Shown here piece by piece: positions 49,314 through 56,019 of a DNA stretch of 64,000 bases. Under the pieces are notes generated by a model. That model ran no database searches, was not told where the DNA came from, and was given only the letters and a program-made list of their open reading frames with translations. A program made the position numbers and the translations under genes. The stretch is from a virus: positions 1 through 64,000 of the IMG/VR virus record IMGVR_UViG_3300028800_000010, one strand, 5' to 3'. How positions within the stretch are numbered: position 1 is the stretch's first letter; each line of letters opens with the position of its first letter.

Positions 49314-49714
49314 AGTATTAATCTAGATCAATTATTACGAGGAAGCAATAACGAATTATCGATTATGACACCCTGTCATATTCCGAGGTAACTGAGGGCG
49401 GCGGTGAGAGAGGTAAGAATGTATGTATATAAATACCCGTAGTAGTCGTTCTCCGTGGAAAAGCAGGAAATCTTGGCCGTTTTGGTGGCCAGGCATAAGA
49501 TATCGCGCGACTTAGATGCCGGAAAAGATGTCCACATTCGAGGGCAGCGGAAAGTGGGAAACCCGGAACTCTGTGGAAAGTCGCCTGAATTACAGCCGCG
49601 ATTTCCATCGTTTTTGACCGGTGTGGATAAAGCCATGTGGAAAAGGGCGGTTTATGTGGAGAACGCTCGGAAGGCTTTTCAAATCAGTCTCTACTTCTGA
49701 GCGGATTTGCACAT
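49314..49714. promoter_or_regulatory. 400-base control region: operator c, promoter and DnaA-box cluster, no gene
   Basis: No coding sequence is convincing. The left part is AT-rich and carries TATGACACCCTGTCATA (perfect operator c, 49364-49380) plus a possible minus-strand promoter TTGCTT, 17-base spacer, TAGATT. The right part has DnaA-box-like strings on the plus strand: CGTGGAAAA (49454), TGTGGAAAG (49572), TGTGGATAA (49622, an exact inverse DnaA box), TGTGGAAAA (49636) and TGTGGAGAA (49655). This may be a replication origin between divergent units. Confidence 0.55.
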
Positions 49715-50290
49715 TTAGTCCCAGTAGGGTTCAGCCGCCTTGGTCGGCGTTTTGCCCTGGGCGCGCTCGAGATACTCGCGGTAATGGGCGGTCGAGGCGG
49801 CGATTGAGATCCCGTCCGAGGTGAAGCAGCGGGGATTGAGTCCGAATGCGGCGTGGAGCTCGCGCGCCGCGGCCGTGCGCTTCTCCGGGGTGAGCAGCTT
49901 CTCGACTGAAGGCAGGAGAGCGATGTGGATCCAGCCCCAGGCGGTGCCCCGGCCGCCGGTGACCGAGTAACGGAAGCCCCGCTCGGCGAGCGCTCGCTTG
50001 ATGCGGCCGATCACGACGTTCCGGTCCCACTCGTCAGCCTTGCGTGCGGCCCGGCACTTCTCGCGGAAGGCGCGCTCGGAGCGCAGCCCATCGAGCCAGC
50101 GGCGCATCACGGTTTCGATCTCCGACTGGGTGGTCTTGACGACGTGCACGTCGGGCCTGGTCTTGCGCCCGCGGTAGCCGATCGCGGCCGGCTGCCCCTT
50201 GTGGGTGTAGAGGTAGATGGTGCCGAGCCGGTCCTTGTCCATGATGACGACGGCGCCTGCGGGGCGGTAGCGGGGTCGGGGTTTCTTCAT
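49715..50290 (-). CDS. Hypothetical phage protein
   Basis: 191 residues from ATG 50290. A basic start (KKPRPRYRPAGAVVIMDKDR), KTTQSEIETVMRRWLDGLRS, then ALAERGFRYSVTGGRGTAWG and WIHIALLPSVEKLL, and HYREYLERAQGK at the end. The middle (GFRYSVTGG...GWIHI) resembles a small alpha/beta unit seen in phage proteins attached to larger effectors. Not firmly recognised. Its ATG overlaps the stop of the tiny upstream gene. Confidence 0.55.
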   Translation of the reverse strand: MKKPRPRYRPAGAVVIMDKDRLGTIYLYTHKGQPAAIGYRGRKTRPDVHVVKTTQSEIETVMRRWLDGLRSERAFREKCRAARKADEWDRNVVIGRIKRALAERGFRYSVTGGRGTAWGWIHIALLPSVEKLLTPEKRTAAARELHAAFGLNPRCFTSDGISIAASTAHYREYLERAQGKTPTKAAEPYWD

Positions 50291-50376
50291 CGGTCTGCCT
50301 TTCTGCGCAGCGAGGAGATCAGGAGCGCCACGGCGAGGAAGCCAAAAAACCCGGTGGGGAATAGGATCGCGGTCAT
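50287..50376 (-). CDS. Very small membrane protein (29 residues)
   Basis: ATG 50376 follows GGGAGTCCCCG and overlaps the stop of the upstream gene; its own stop overlaps the next ATG. The sequence is one hydrophobic helix (TAILFPTGFFGFLAVALLIS) with a basic end (SLRRKADR). Double coupling and a clean helix make it a probable real gene. Role unknown. Confidence 0.5.
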   Translation of the reverse strand: MTAILFPTGFFGFLAVALLISSLRRKADR

Positions 50377-50687
50377 CGGGGACTCCCGTCTGCCTTGGCG
50401 ATCGCCGCACGAGCTCTTTCGAAGGCTGTATCCATCGCACCTTCGGGGTCGTCGGCTCTGTAGTTGTTGGGATCATCGGCGTCTAAGTGTCCTTTGATGA
50501 CGAGCAGAGCCTCGTACATCTCGGTTGCCGCCCTGATCAGTTGGCGATTTGCTTCGGCCTTATCGGGATAGTCCCCGAAGTACATGGTCCCTTCGAGGGT
50601 AGCCTCGAGCACTGTGTAGTCGCCCTCGGCGTAGAGACGATTGTTGTCCGACTCCCAAGTCCACGGTCCAAGGGTGAAGTTAGCCAA
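50373..50687 (-). CDS. Conserved-type phage protein (GPW...N..L..A family)
   Basis: 104 residues. TLGPWTWESDNNRLYAEGDY, YFGDYPDKAEANRQLIRAAT and EMYEALLVIKGHLDADD follow the common phage pattern 'GPW ... EAxANAxLIAxAPExxxAL'. Such proteins are frequent in early operons but have no known function. Next to the DUF6927-like gene. Confidence 0.65.
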   Translation of the reverse strand: MANFTLGPWTWESDNNRLYAEGDYTVLEATLEGTMYFGDYPDKAEANRQLIRAATEMYEALLVIKGHLDADDPNNYRADDPEGAMDTAFERARAAIAKADGSPR

Positions 50688-51030
50688 TGGCGACCTCCTT
50701 CGCGTTGCGGGCGCGGACCTGAGCGCGCCAGTTAGCGCACCACTCGCCCTCAGGCTGGGGGACGTGGTCGAGCCACTCGACCGGGCAGCCGTAGTAGTGT
50801 GGCCCTACGCACTCTTCCATCTCTTTGTGGTACTTCCCGTCCCAGATCATCACGCCGATGAAGCGTTCTTTGGCGGCGCCGGTCGAGGTACGCACCTCAT
50901 AGAGGAACCAATCCTCATTGCCGCTGCGGTGGGTCTTGATGGCGACCACCGTGAAACCGTTGACCGTCTCCCAGCGGCTCTGCCGGGCGACTACCCGTTC
51001 CCGGTTCCCGTCTCCACTTGTCCAGCCCAT
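50680..51030 (-). CDS. DUF6927-like phage protein
   Basis: 116 residues. It starts MGWTS, with WFLYEVRTSTGAAKERFIGV, VMIWDGKYHKEMEECVGPHY and YGCPVEWLDHVPQPEGEWCA NWR in order, the pattern of a widespread phage family (MGW..., GYK.M.E..GP..., CP...L). The Cys positions may be structural. Function not known. Confidence 0.7.
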   Translation of the reverse strand: MGWTSGDGNRERVVARQSRWETVNGFTVVAIKTHRSGNEDWFLYEVRTSTGAAKERFIGVMIWDGKYHKEMEECVGPHYYGCPVEWLDHVPQPEGEWCANWRAQVRARNAKEVAIG

Positions 51031-51079
51031 TCGAGTCTCCTTTCTCGTTTAGAGGTGTGTGTAAAGCCCGTCGTGTGGC

Positions 51080-51274
51080 TCATCTGTTGACCCGCATGCG
51101 TTCAGTTTCGATCCATAGTTCTGTGCAGGTCGCCTCAAACCAAGTGATCGTGCCATCGGTGGCGTTCGTAGCGCTACGTTCTTTTTGCTCACGATAATCG
51201 GCGTCATCGAAGTAGCGAATTACCTGTTTGGCAAGCTCATAGATGCGCTCTTGCTGCTTATTTTGGAAGGTCAT
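51080..51274 (-). CDS. Small hypothetical protein
   Basis: 64 residues, all helical and charged: FQNKQQERIYELAKQVIRYF, ATDGTITWFEATCTELWIE, RMRVNR. It is the first gene of its leftward group, diverging from the integrase across the promoter/operator region 51340-51386. Position suggests a regulator or early protein. Not recognised. Confidence 0.5.
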   Translation of the reverse strand: MTFQNKQQERIYELAKQVIRYFDDADYREQKERSATNATDGTITWFEATCTELWIETERMRVNR

Positions 51275-51339
51275 CTGTGCTTCTCTTTCTGTGCCGCTGC
51301 CATGCGGCTCCCTTAGAACTCTTTAATGTAGTGTAATTA

Positions 51340-51386
51340 TTGACAAAAAGCAATAACATATTCTAGAAATATGACACGTCGTCATA
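51340..51386 (+). promoter_or_regulatory. Integrase promoter with operator site d
   Basis: TTGACA (51340-51345), an 18-base spacer and TAGAAA (51364-51369), followed directly by TATGACACGTCGTCATA (51370-51386), one mismatch from the consensus operator. The operator would cover the transcription start. Surrounding sequence resembles that at site c (AAGCAATAAC before, TCATATTCC after). Confidence 0.6.
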
Positions 51387-51423
51387 TTCCCGAAGTAACG
51401 AAACACATGGAGAGGTTCTCGAA

Positions 51424-52698
51424 ATGGCTGAAGGGCCGAGAGATGTGGAGGGGCGTGCTCGAGCCGCTATCCTTCTTGGGCGGAGGACGGCATTGGCGCG
51501 GCGCAGGTATCAGGCGGGGCAGCTGATCAAGGACGGCGATCGGTGGGTGGGCCGGTGGCGCGAGGACGTGCGCATGCCCGACGACACGGTCAAGCGCCTG
51601 CGCCGCTGGAAGGTGCTGGCCGCGGTTGAGACGACCACCAAACGCATGGCCCAGCGGCTGCTCGACGAGCACCTGCGCGCCATCAATCGCGAGGACTACC
51701 GGCCGGAGTGGGTTGGCCTGTTCTCGGTTTTCGCCGATCGCTGGGAGAAGACGGTCGCCGTCCAGCATAAGCCCAGCTCGCTCGCGAGCGAGAAGAGCGT
51801 CCTGAAAGTTCATCTCATCCCGGCCTGGGGCGACCGCCGGCTGCGCGAGATCACGACCGAGGAGCTGCAGGCATGGGTCGCGGCCGAGACGGGGCGCCTG
51901 GCGCCGAAGACCATTCGCAATGTGATGAAGACACTGAGTTCGATGTGGGCGACAGCCAAGGCCTGGAAGTACGTTGATCACGATCCGCTCGAGGGGCTGG
52001 TGCTGCCGCCGATCGTCAAGGGGCACGTCTACTACTTCACCGTCGACGAGGCCCGGCAGATCATCGAGCGCGCGCCGGCGAAGTGGCGGCTCTTCTTCCG
52101 GATCCTCGCTGAGACCGGCATGCGCCCGGGCGAGCTCGCCGGCTTGACGCGCGCCAACTGCGGCCTGCGCTCGATCGCCGTTACTCAGTCCGTGTGGGCG
52201 CGCAAGGTGCAGACCCCGAAGTCGAAGGCCGCGAGCCGCAAGTTCGCCATCAGCGAAGAGCTGGGCGAAGCGATTCAGACCTTCATCGCGCTCTCAAGCC
52301 CGAACGCCTACGACCTGGTGTTCGTCACCGACACGTGGAGGGTCCAGGCAAACGCCGCAGGGAAGAAGATGCGGCTCAACCAGCACGCGGGAGGCAAGCC
52401 CCTGTCGATGGATACGTTCCGCCAGCGTGTGCTCGACCCGATCCTCGACGAGCTCGGGATCCGGGCGAAGGTGAAGGCGCTCGGGCTGCGCTGCGGAAAC
52501 TACGCCTTCCGCCACTTGAACGCGACCCAGATGGACCAGTGGGGAACGCCGCTCAAGACCCGGCAGAAGCGGCTCGGCCATTCCGATCCGTCGGTCACGC
52601 TCGAGCACTACACCGAGGCGCTCGACGCGGCCGACCTCGAGGTGGCTGACCGTTTTGGGGAATTGCTCAAACCCGGCCCAGGGGTGACTGTACAGTAG
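51424..52698 (+). CDS. int: Tyrosine-type integrase beside attP
   Basis: 424 residues from ATG 51424, but TTG 51493 has a much better ribosome site (GGAGG six bases before) and starts where the family-like sequence begins (RRYQAGQLIKDGDRWVGRW). A core-binding domain is at about residues 100-180. The catalytic domain has TGMRPGELAGL with the first Arg, FRHLNATQMDQW where HxxR reads Tyr-x-x-Arg, and RLGHSDPSVTLEHYTE with the His and the nucleophilic Tyr. The enzyme inserts phage DNA at a tRNA gene. Its attachment site follows within 600 bases. Operator d is at its promoter. Confidence 0.88.
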   Translation: MAEGPRDVEGRARAAILLGRRTALARRRYQAGQLIKDGDRWVGRWREDVRMPDDTVKRLRRWKVLAAVETTTKRMAQRLLDEHLRAINREDYRPEWVGLFSVFADRWEKTVAVQHKPSSLASEKSVLKVHLIPAWGDRRLREITTEELQAWVAAETGRLAPKTIRNVMKTLSSMWATAKAWKYVDHDPLEGLVLPPIVKGHVYYFTVDEARQIIERAPAKWRLFFRILAETGMRPGELAGLTRANCGLRSIAVTQSVWARKVQTPKSKAASRKFAISEELGEAIQTFIALSSPNAYDLVFVTDTWRVQANAAGKKMRLNQHAGGKPLSMDTFRQRVLDPILDELGIRAKVKALGLRCGNYAFRHLNATQMDQWGTPLKTRQKRLGHSDPSVTLEHYTEALDAADLEVADRFGELLKPGPGVTVQ

Positions 52699-52710
52699 GA
52701 GGATCGTGTG

Positions 52711-53133
52711 ATGGTTCGGAATCGTGCTGCTGCTGTGGCTCTAAACTTGCTGCTTCTGATGGTTTTCTCAGGGTCCGTCTATGCGTCAAAGCCCGACGCC
52801 AACTGGCAGACGGCGAAGCTTATCTCGTTCAATCAGCAGGACGTGACCGAGTCCGGCACGGCCCAGACAACGGGTACCCTGAACAGCGACGGCAGCTATT
52901 CGGCGCATACGGTCGCCCAGGACCGGGACTACGTCGATTGCACCGTGGTGATCGACGACGGGAAGATGCTCTATTACGGCCAGGAGACGCTCCGGTTCGC
53001 CTGGTCGCACACGCCCCAGTTCACCGAAAATGAGACGGTGAAGTACACGCTCAAGGGCGATCACCTCACCGTGATCGACGATGTGGGCAAGGAGATCAAG
53101 CTGAAGCTGGTCAAGCGCCGCATCAAAGAATGA
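52711..53133 (+). CDS. Secreted Acidobacteriota-type protein, probable lysogenic conversion gene
   Basis: 140 residues from ATG 52711; GTG 52708 is equally possible after TAGGAGGATC. A signal peptide (VALNLLLLMVFSGSVYA) is followed by a small beta domain: WQTAKLISFNQQD, DYVDCTVVIDDGKMLYYGQE, ENETVKYTLKGDHLTVID and VGKEIKLKLVKRRIKE. The end pattern (D.GKE.K..++VK+) is one I associate with secreted Acidobacteriota proteins. It sits between integrase and attP, a usual place for conversion genes active in the lysogen. Confidence 0.65.
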   Translation: MVRNRAAAVALNLLLLMVFSGSVYASKPDANWQTAKLISFNQQDVTESGTAQTTGTLNSDGSYSAHTVAQDRDYVDCTVVIDDGKMLYYGQETLRFAWSHTPQFTENETVKYTLKGDHLTVIDDVGKEIKLKLVKRRIKE

Positions 53134-53138
53134 GGGTT

Positions 53139-53425
53139 TTGGACGGACATTGGACGGAAAATGACATTTTAAATTATGTAAGTTATTGATTTTATGGTTG
53201 CGGGGGCTGGATTTGAACCAGCGACCTTTGGGTTATGAGCCCAACGCAATCCTAAGCTAACCATTTTGTTTTCAGATGTCAATTACAATTGACACACCAC
53301 CATAAAGGGTTAAGTTTGGACGGCAGTTGGACAGAGCGAAGTCTAAACGGCTGAGTCGGTTCAAAATGCCACGGCACCTTTCTTCGGAACGCACTCCCGC
53401 CCATTCTGGACGGGAAGTTGGACGT
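53139..53425. repeat. Integrase arm-type repeats around attP
   Basis: Pairs of TTGGACGG-like octamers spaced 11-12 bases: 53139 and 53150 (both exact), 53316 (exact) and 53327 (TTGGACAG), 53406 (CTGGACGG) and 53418 (TTGGACGT). One pair lies left of the tRNA core and two right, all in the same direction. This is the layout of arm-binding sites for a tyrosine integrase. Confidence 0.65.
53195..53246 (-). other. attP core: 3' half of a tRNA-Met gene
   Basis: On the minus strand the sequence gives, in order, anticodon stem TTGGG, loop CTCATAA (anticodon CAT), stem CCCAA, variable AGGTC, T stem GCTGG, loop TTCAAAT, stem CCAGC, acceptor CCCCGCA, then A and CCA. All pairs are exact. The 5' half (acceptor and D arm) is missing: the bases upstream do not pair. 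This is what remains when a phage carries the tRNA 3' end as its attachment core. The host site would be a methionine tRNA gene. Confidence 0.85.
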
Positions 53426-53431
53426 GAAAGT
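53247..53431. other. Right part of the attachment region, no gene
   Basis: 185 bases holding four of the arm-type octamers and the AT-rich string AATTACAATTGACACACC. No reading frame is convincing. Probably binding sites for integrase and bending proteins. Confidence 0.5.
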
Positions 53432-54169
53432 TTAGCTGTCTTTTCCCTTCCCCGGCTCGTTGCGCGGGCGGCCCAGTTTGGGCATGAACCCGTCAGGAAT
53501 AGGGGTCCTCTCGGCGCTCACGGTGCCGGAGATGGCGCGCAGCTGCATGACGTAGCCCACGCCCTTCTTGAGCCAGGCGCGCTGGTCGGCCGAGGAGTCG
53601 AGCTTCGCTTCGCGCAGGAGGCGCCTGGTGGTGATGACGAAGACCCGGAGGGCGTCATCGTTGTCGAGTTGGAGCGATACCCGTTTGCGGCGCTTCGATC
53701 GCCGGCTGCGCAGCTCCTCAGAGACCTTGTTGCGCCACGGGTCGAGGACCTTCTTGTCGGCCGACTTCGGCGCCGGCAGGGCTTTGAGGACCGGCACGAG
53801 CTCCTTCGGCTGGAGCGTGTTGTTCACGCCGGCGAGGCCTTCCTGGGCGAGGTAGAGGATGGCGGGCTCGGACGCCATGCCCCTGAGCTCTTTGTAGGAA
53901 GCGAGCCACCGGTAGGCTGTCCGTTCGCTTGACCCGAAGCAGGTCCGGACCCAGTTGGTGAAGGTCATGGACTTGCCTTCGAGAAATGCCTGGATCTGGG
54001 CCAGCTCGGCGCAGCAGAGAATGGCCTTCAACCCACTTTCCCGGTAGTTGTTCAGGGCATTCGACGTGTGCTCCTGAAGCCACTCCCGGTCGTTTGCGGC
54101 GAGCGCGACCCACCCCGGTGTATGGGGGAGCTGCTCGACGAAGATTTCAATTTCCTTGCCTGTTGCCAT
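53432..54169 (-). CDS. Hypothetical DNA-binding-like phage protein
   Basis: 245 residues from ATG 54169, preceded (minus strand) by TTCGAAGGAGCACC. The N-terminal part is mostly helical (EWLQEHTSNALNNYRESGL); FTNWVRTCFGSSERTAYRWL looks like a helix-turn-helix. A basic middle (RSRRSKRRKRVSLQL) follows, and the end KLGRPRNEPGKG contains an AT-hook-like GRP core. Beside attP it could be a repressor, partition or recombination accessory factor. Function not recognised. Confidence 0.6.
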   Translation of the reverse strand: MATGKEIEIFVEQLPHTPGWVALAANDREWLQEHTSNALNNYRESGLKAILCCAELAQIQAFLEGKSMTFTNWVRTCFGSSERTAYRWLASYKELRGMASEPAILYLAQEGLAGVNNTLQPKELVPVLKALPAPKSADKKVLDPWRNKVSEELRSRRSKRRKRVSLQLDNDDALRVFVITTRRLLREAKLDSSADQRAWLKKGVGYVMQLRAISGTVSAERTPIPDGFMPKLGRPRNEPGKGKDS

Positions 54170-54261
54170 GGTGCTCCTTCGAAAGTTGTAATCCCAGAGG
54201 TGCTTACTATGATCTAACATAGTTTTCCACAAAAATCCCACAAATCCGCGGTTTTGGAGAA

Positions 54262-54291
54262 TTGACACAGGATCGTGTTGATTAGTAAATT
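54262..54291 (+). promoter_or_regulatory. Promoter for the ribbon-helix-helix gene
   Basis: TTGACA (54262-54267), an 18-base spacer and TAAATT (54286-54291), 38 bases before the GTG start of the next gene. The surrounding 100 bases are AT-rich, typical of a divergent control region opposite the DNA-binding-like gene. Confidence 0.55.
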
Positions 54292-54328
54292 ATGTGGTAT
54301 TTTGTAAATAACTCGGAGGGTATTAACC

Positions 54329-54514
54329 GTGACCGAACGTCGAGTAAACGTAGGGATCCGCGAGTCGTACCACAAGCAGTTATTGGAGTTGGGGGAGGTC
54401 ACGGGTCACAAGGTGACGGCCCTGGTCGACCGCGCCGTCAAGAACATGCTCGAAACGGAGGCCCCGGTGTGGCGCCGGGCCGCCAAGGAACTTGAGAAGA
54501 AACGCCGCAGCTAG
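54329..54514 (+). CDS. CopG-type ribbon-helix-helix protein
   Basis: 61 residues from GTG 54329, with CGGAGGGTATTAACC upstream. RRVNVGIRESYHKQLLELGE is the beta strand and first helix; KVTALVDRAVKNMLETEAPV the second helix. The tail is basic (RRAAKELEKKRRS). The AV-x-N-x-LE-x-EAPVW signature is shared with the protein at 32493-32792 (minus), so they are paralogues. A likely dimeric repressor, possibly of its own promoter. Confidence 0.75.
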   Translation: MTERRVNVGIRESYHKQLLELGEVTGHKVTALVDRAVKNMLETEAPVWRRAAKELEKKRRS

Positions 54515-54617
54515 GCTTCCCCGCCCCGCTCTCACATTCAAACTTCCCCTACTCCAGGCCTCGGAGTTTCCCCGATACGGCCAGCCGAGAGCAGAACCCT
54601 GCCTAAGCCCCAAGCCA

Positions 54618-54634
54618 TCTGACACCTTGTCATA
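54618..54634. promoter_or_regulatory. Operator-like 17-bp inverted repeat, site e
   Basis: TCTGACACCTTGTCATA, matching the consensus except at the second base and showing the same CC-T centre as site b. It lies just after the stop of the cytosine-methylase-like gene on the other strand and 100 bases after the ribbon-helix-helix gene, so it is not in an obvious promoter. Confidence 0.45.
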
Positions 54635-54636
54635 TT

Positions 54637-55176
54637 TCAGCAGTAGATGTTCGCGATGTGTTCGGCGAGCGCCGGCGGGATCGCGGCGCGCAGGTCCTTC
54701 TGTTTCGAGCCGTATGACTCTTTCTTTCGGAACCGCTCCGGCTGGAAGGGCGGCATAAGGATGGGGACCGCGTCACCCCAGAGATAGAACGGTCCGAAGT
54801 GCCAGCGGGCGGGTCCATGCCACTTCTGGGCGCTCTGGATATTCTCTAGCAGAAGAGGCGCTCCCGCCTCTTCTGCTAGACGCTCGCATTGATGCCAGAG
54901 TTCGAGGTTTGGTTCGGGCGGGTTCTTTGCGCGCGTCCACGGCATTGTGAACCGCGCGTATTCGTCGCATGGCGGAGATGCCAGCACGATGCGCGTGCGT
55001 CCTCGGAACTGCCGTCCGTCGACCTGACAGATGTCCTCGAGCCGATGGTCGACGCCGGCCGGTACTCGCGCATGCCGATAGAGGTCGAAGCCCACAACCC
55101 GGTACCCGCGTTCGAGCCAGGGAAGTGACCAGCTGCACGTTCCGCAGCAGAGATCGAGGACGGTATCGGCGCTCAT
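54637..55176 (-). CDS. Small cytosine-5 DNA methylase-like protein
   Basis: 179 residues. VLDLCCGTCSWSLPWLERGY (motif I, SAM binding), VVGFDLYR (motif II), RIVLASPPCDEYARF (motif IV with the catalytic Cys) and PLLLENIQSAQKWHG (motif VI, E-N) in order. The large target-recognition domain of normal enzymes (300+ residues) is missing, so it is a mini or degenerate methylase, a type known in phages. Part of it (54845-54880) is a perfect inverted repeat. Divergent from the Fis-type gene. Confidence 0.7.
   Translation of the reverse strand: MSADTVLDLCCGTCSWSLPWLERGYRVVGFDLYRHARVPAGVDHRLEDICQVDGRQFRGRTRIVLASPPCDEYARFTMPWTRAKNPPEPNLELWHQCERLAEEAGAPLLLENIQSAQKWHGPARWHFGPFYLWGDAVPILMPPFQPERFRKKESYGSKQKDLRAAIPPALAEHIANIYC
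54845..54880. repeat. Perfect 16-bp inverted repeat inside a gene
   Basis: Arms 54845-54860 (TCTAGCAGAAGAGGCG) and 54865-54880 are exact reverse complements around CTCC. It falls in the methylase-like gene, in codons for a helix before motif VI. Such a perfect hairpin is far above what coding constraint would keep. Confidence 0.85.
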
Positions 55177-55313
55177 GAACCAAAATCATAACTCAATTAT
55201 TTTCAATACGCGGGAATTTTCCATACCTAGACACACCCGGTTATTGACACGGCGTGTTATATTTCCATTTGAATTTTCCCCGAAACAAATTGGTGTACAC
55301 GGAGGGAATGCCG

Positions 55314-55634
55314 ATGACGACCACGGAAGCCGCCAGCCGCGCCATGGCCGAGGCGGTTCAAATCTGCCGCAGGGAAGGCCTTTCGTTCGATGACACGGTT
55401 GATCTCGCGCGCCACCACGGCATCGAGCTCGCCCTGCGCCAGAATCGCGAGAACCAGTGCAAGGCCGCAGCCGAGCTGCACATGCACAGGAACACGCTCG
55501 GCCGGCTGATGCAGCAGCTGGGCGTGCCCAAGCACACGATGAGCAGGGGCCGCACGCGGAAACAAGCCGCGGCCGAGAAGCTCCAGTCAATTGACCAGTA
55601 TCTGCACGGGCCGCAGAAGCAGGCGCAAGGATGA
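55314..55634 (+). CDS. Fis-type helix-turn-helix protein
   Basis: 106 residues from ATG 55314; GGAGGG seven bases upstream rules in this start over ATG 55308. The middle IELALRQNRENQCKAAAELH then MHRNTLGRLMQQLGV fits the Fis recognition region (ALxxxxxNQxxAAxxLxxxRxTLxxxL). The tail is basic. TTGACA at 55244-55249 may be its -35 box. First gene of the rightward early operon, so a likely transcription activator or nucleoid-type regulator. Confidence 0.75.
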   Translation: MTTTEAASRAMAEAVQICRREGLSFDDTVDLARHHGIELALRQNRENQCKAAAELHMHRNTLGRLMQQLGVPKHTMSRGRTRKQAAAEKLQSIDQYLHGPQKQAQG

Positions 55635-55918
55635 AGATCAAGCGTTGGGTTGATATCGATGCGCGCATTGGCGACGGGCGCACCGTCCGCCTGCAAGAAG
55701 AGATCGAGTTCGAAATCTCGGGCGCAGAGGCGATGATGAGCGTTTTTGCCGATAGCGAAGGGCGGGAGGTGACCGAGCGGAATCTCAAGGCTCTGCTGAA
55801 CAACTTCGCAGCGTTCATCAAAAACGTCCCCGACGCTGAAATCGCAAGGCTCTCGCCTGAGCTCCGGCTGATGGTCGTTGGTTTCCTCGAGGGAAGTGCG
55901 AAGAGGTTCCAGCCTTGA
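55631..55918 (+). CDS. Small hypothetical protein
   Basis: 95 residues, ATGA overlap with the Fis-type gene. IKRWVDIDARIGDGRTVRLQ, then EEIEFEISGAEAMMSVFADS and NLKALLNNFAAFIKNVPDAE. The front is beta-like, the rest helical, and the end is VVGFLEGSAKRFQP. Not recognised. Co-translated with the regulator, so possibly its partner. Confidence 0.6.
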   Translation: MKIKRWVDIDARIGDGRTVRLQEEIEFEISGAEAMMSVFADSEGREVTERNLKALLNNFAAFIKNVPDAEIARLSPELRLMVVGFLEGSAKRFQP

Positions 55919-56019
55919 AGCTGACCCGCAATCCCTGGGCGATCGCAGCCATTCTTTGGTGCCTGATTGGTATTGGGCTTTCCGCCTATGCGTTTTGGAG
56001 TGGGTGGGCGCATCTATGA
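55915..56019 (+). CDS. Very small membrane protein (34 residues)
   Basis: TTG 55915 overlaps the preceding stop and the stop overlaps the integrase ATG. One transmembrane helix, AIAAILWCLIGIGLSAYAFW, after a short basic start (KLTRNPW). Coupled at both ends, so probably translated. Role unknown. Confidence 0.5.
   Translation: MKLTRNPWAIAAILWCLIGIGLSAYAFWSGWAHL

Noticed and set aside
49364-49380. Site c as a transcription terminator hairpin
   Set aside because: A 7-base AT-rich stem with 3-base loop and no T-run; repeated occurrence at promoters fits an operator.
49455-49700. 81-residue open frame in the origin-like region
   Set aside because: Repeats of TGTGGAAAA generate it; no ribosome site, and it overlaps the DnaA-box cluster.
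53195-53290. A functional phage tRNA-Met
   Set aside because: The acceptor 5' strand and D arm are missing. Only the 3' half is preserved, as expected for an attachment core.
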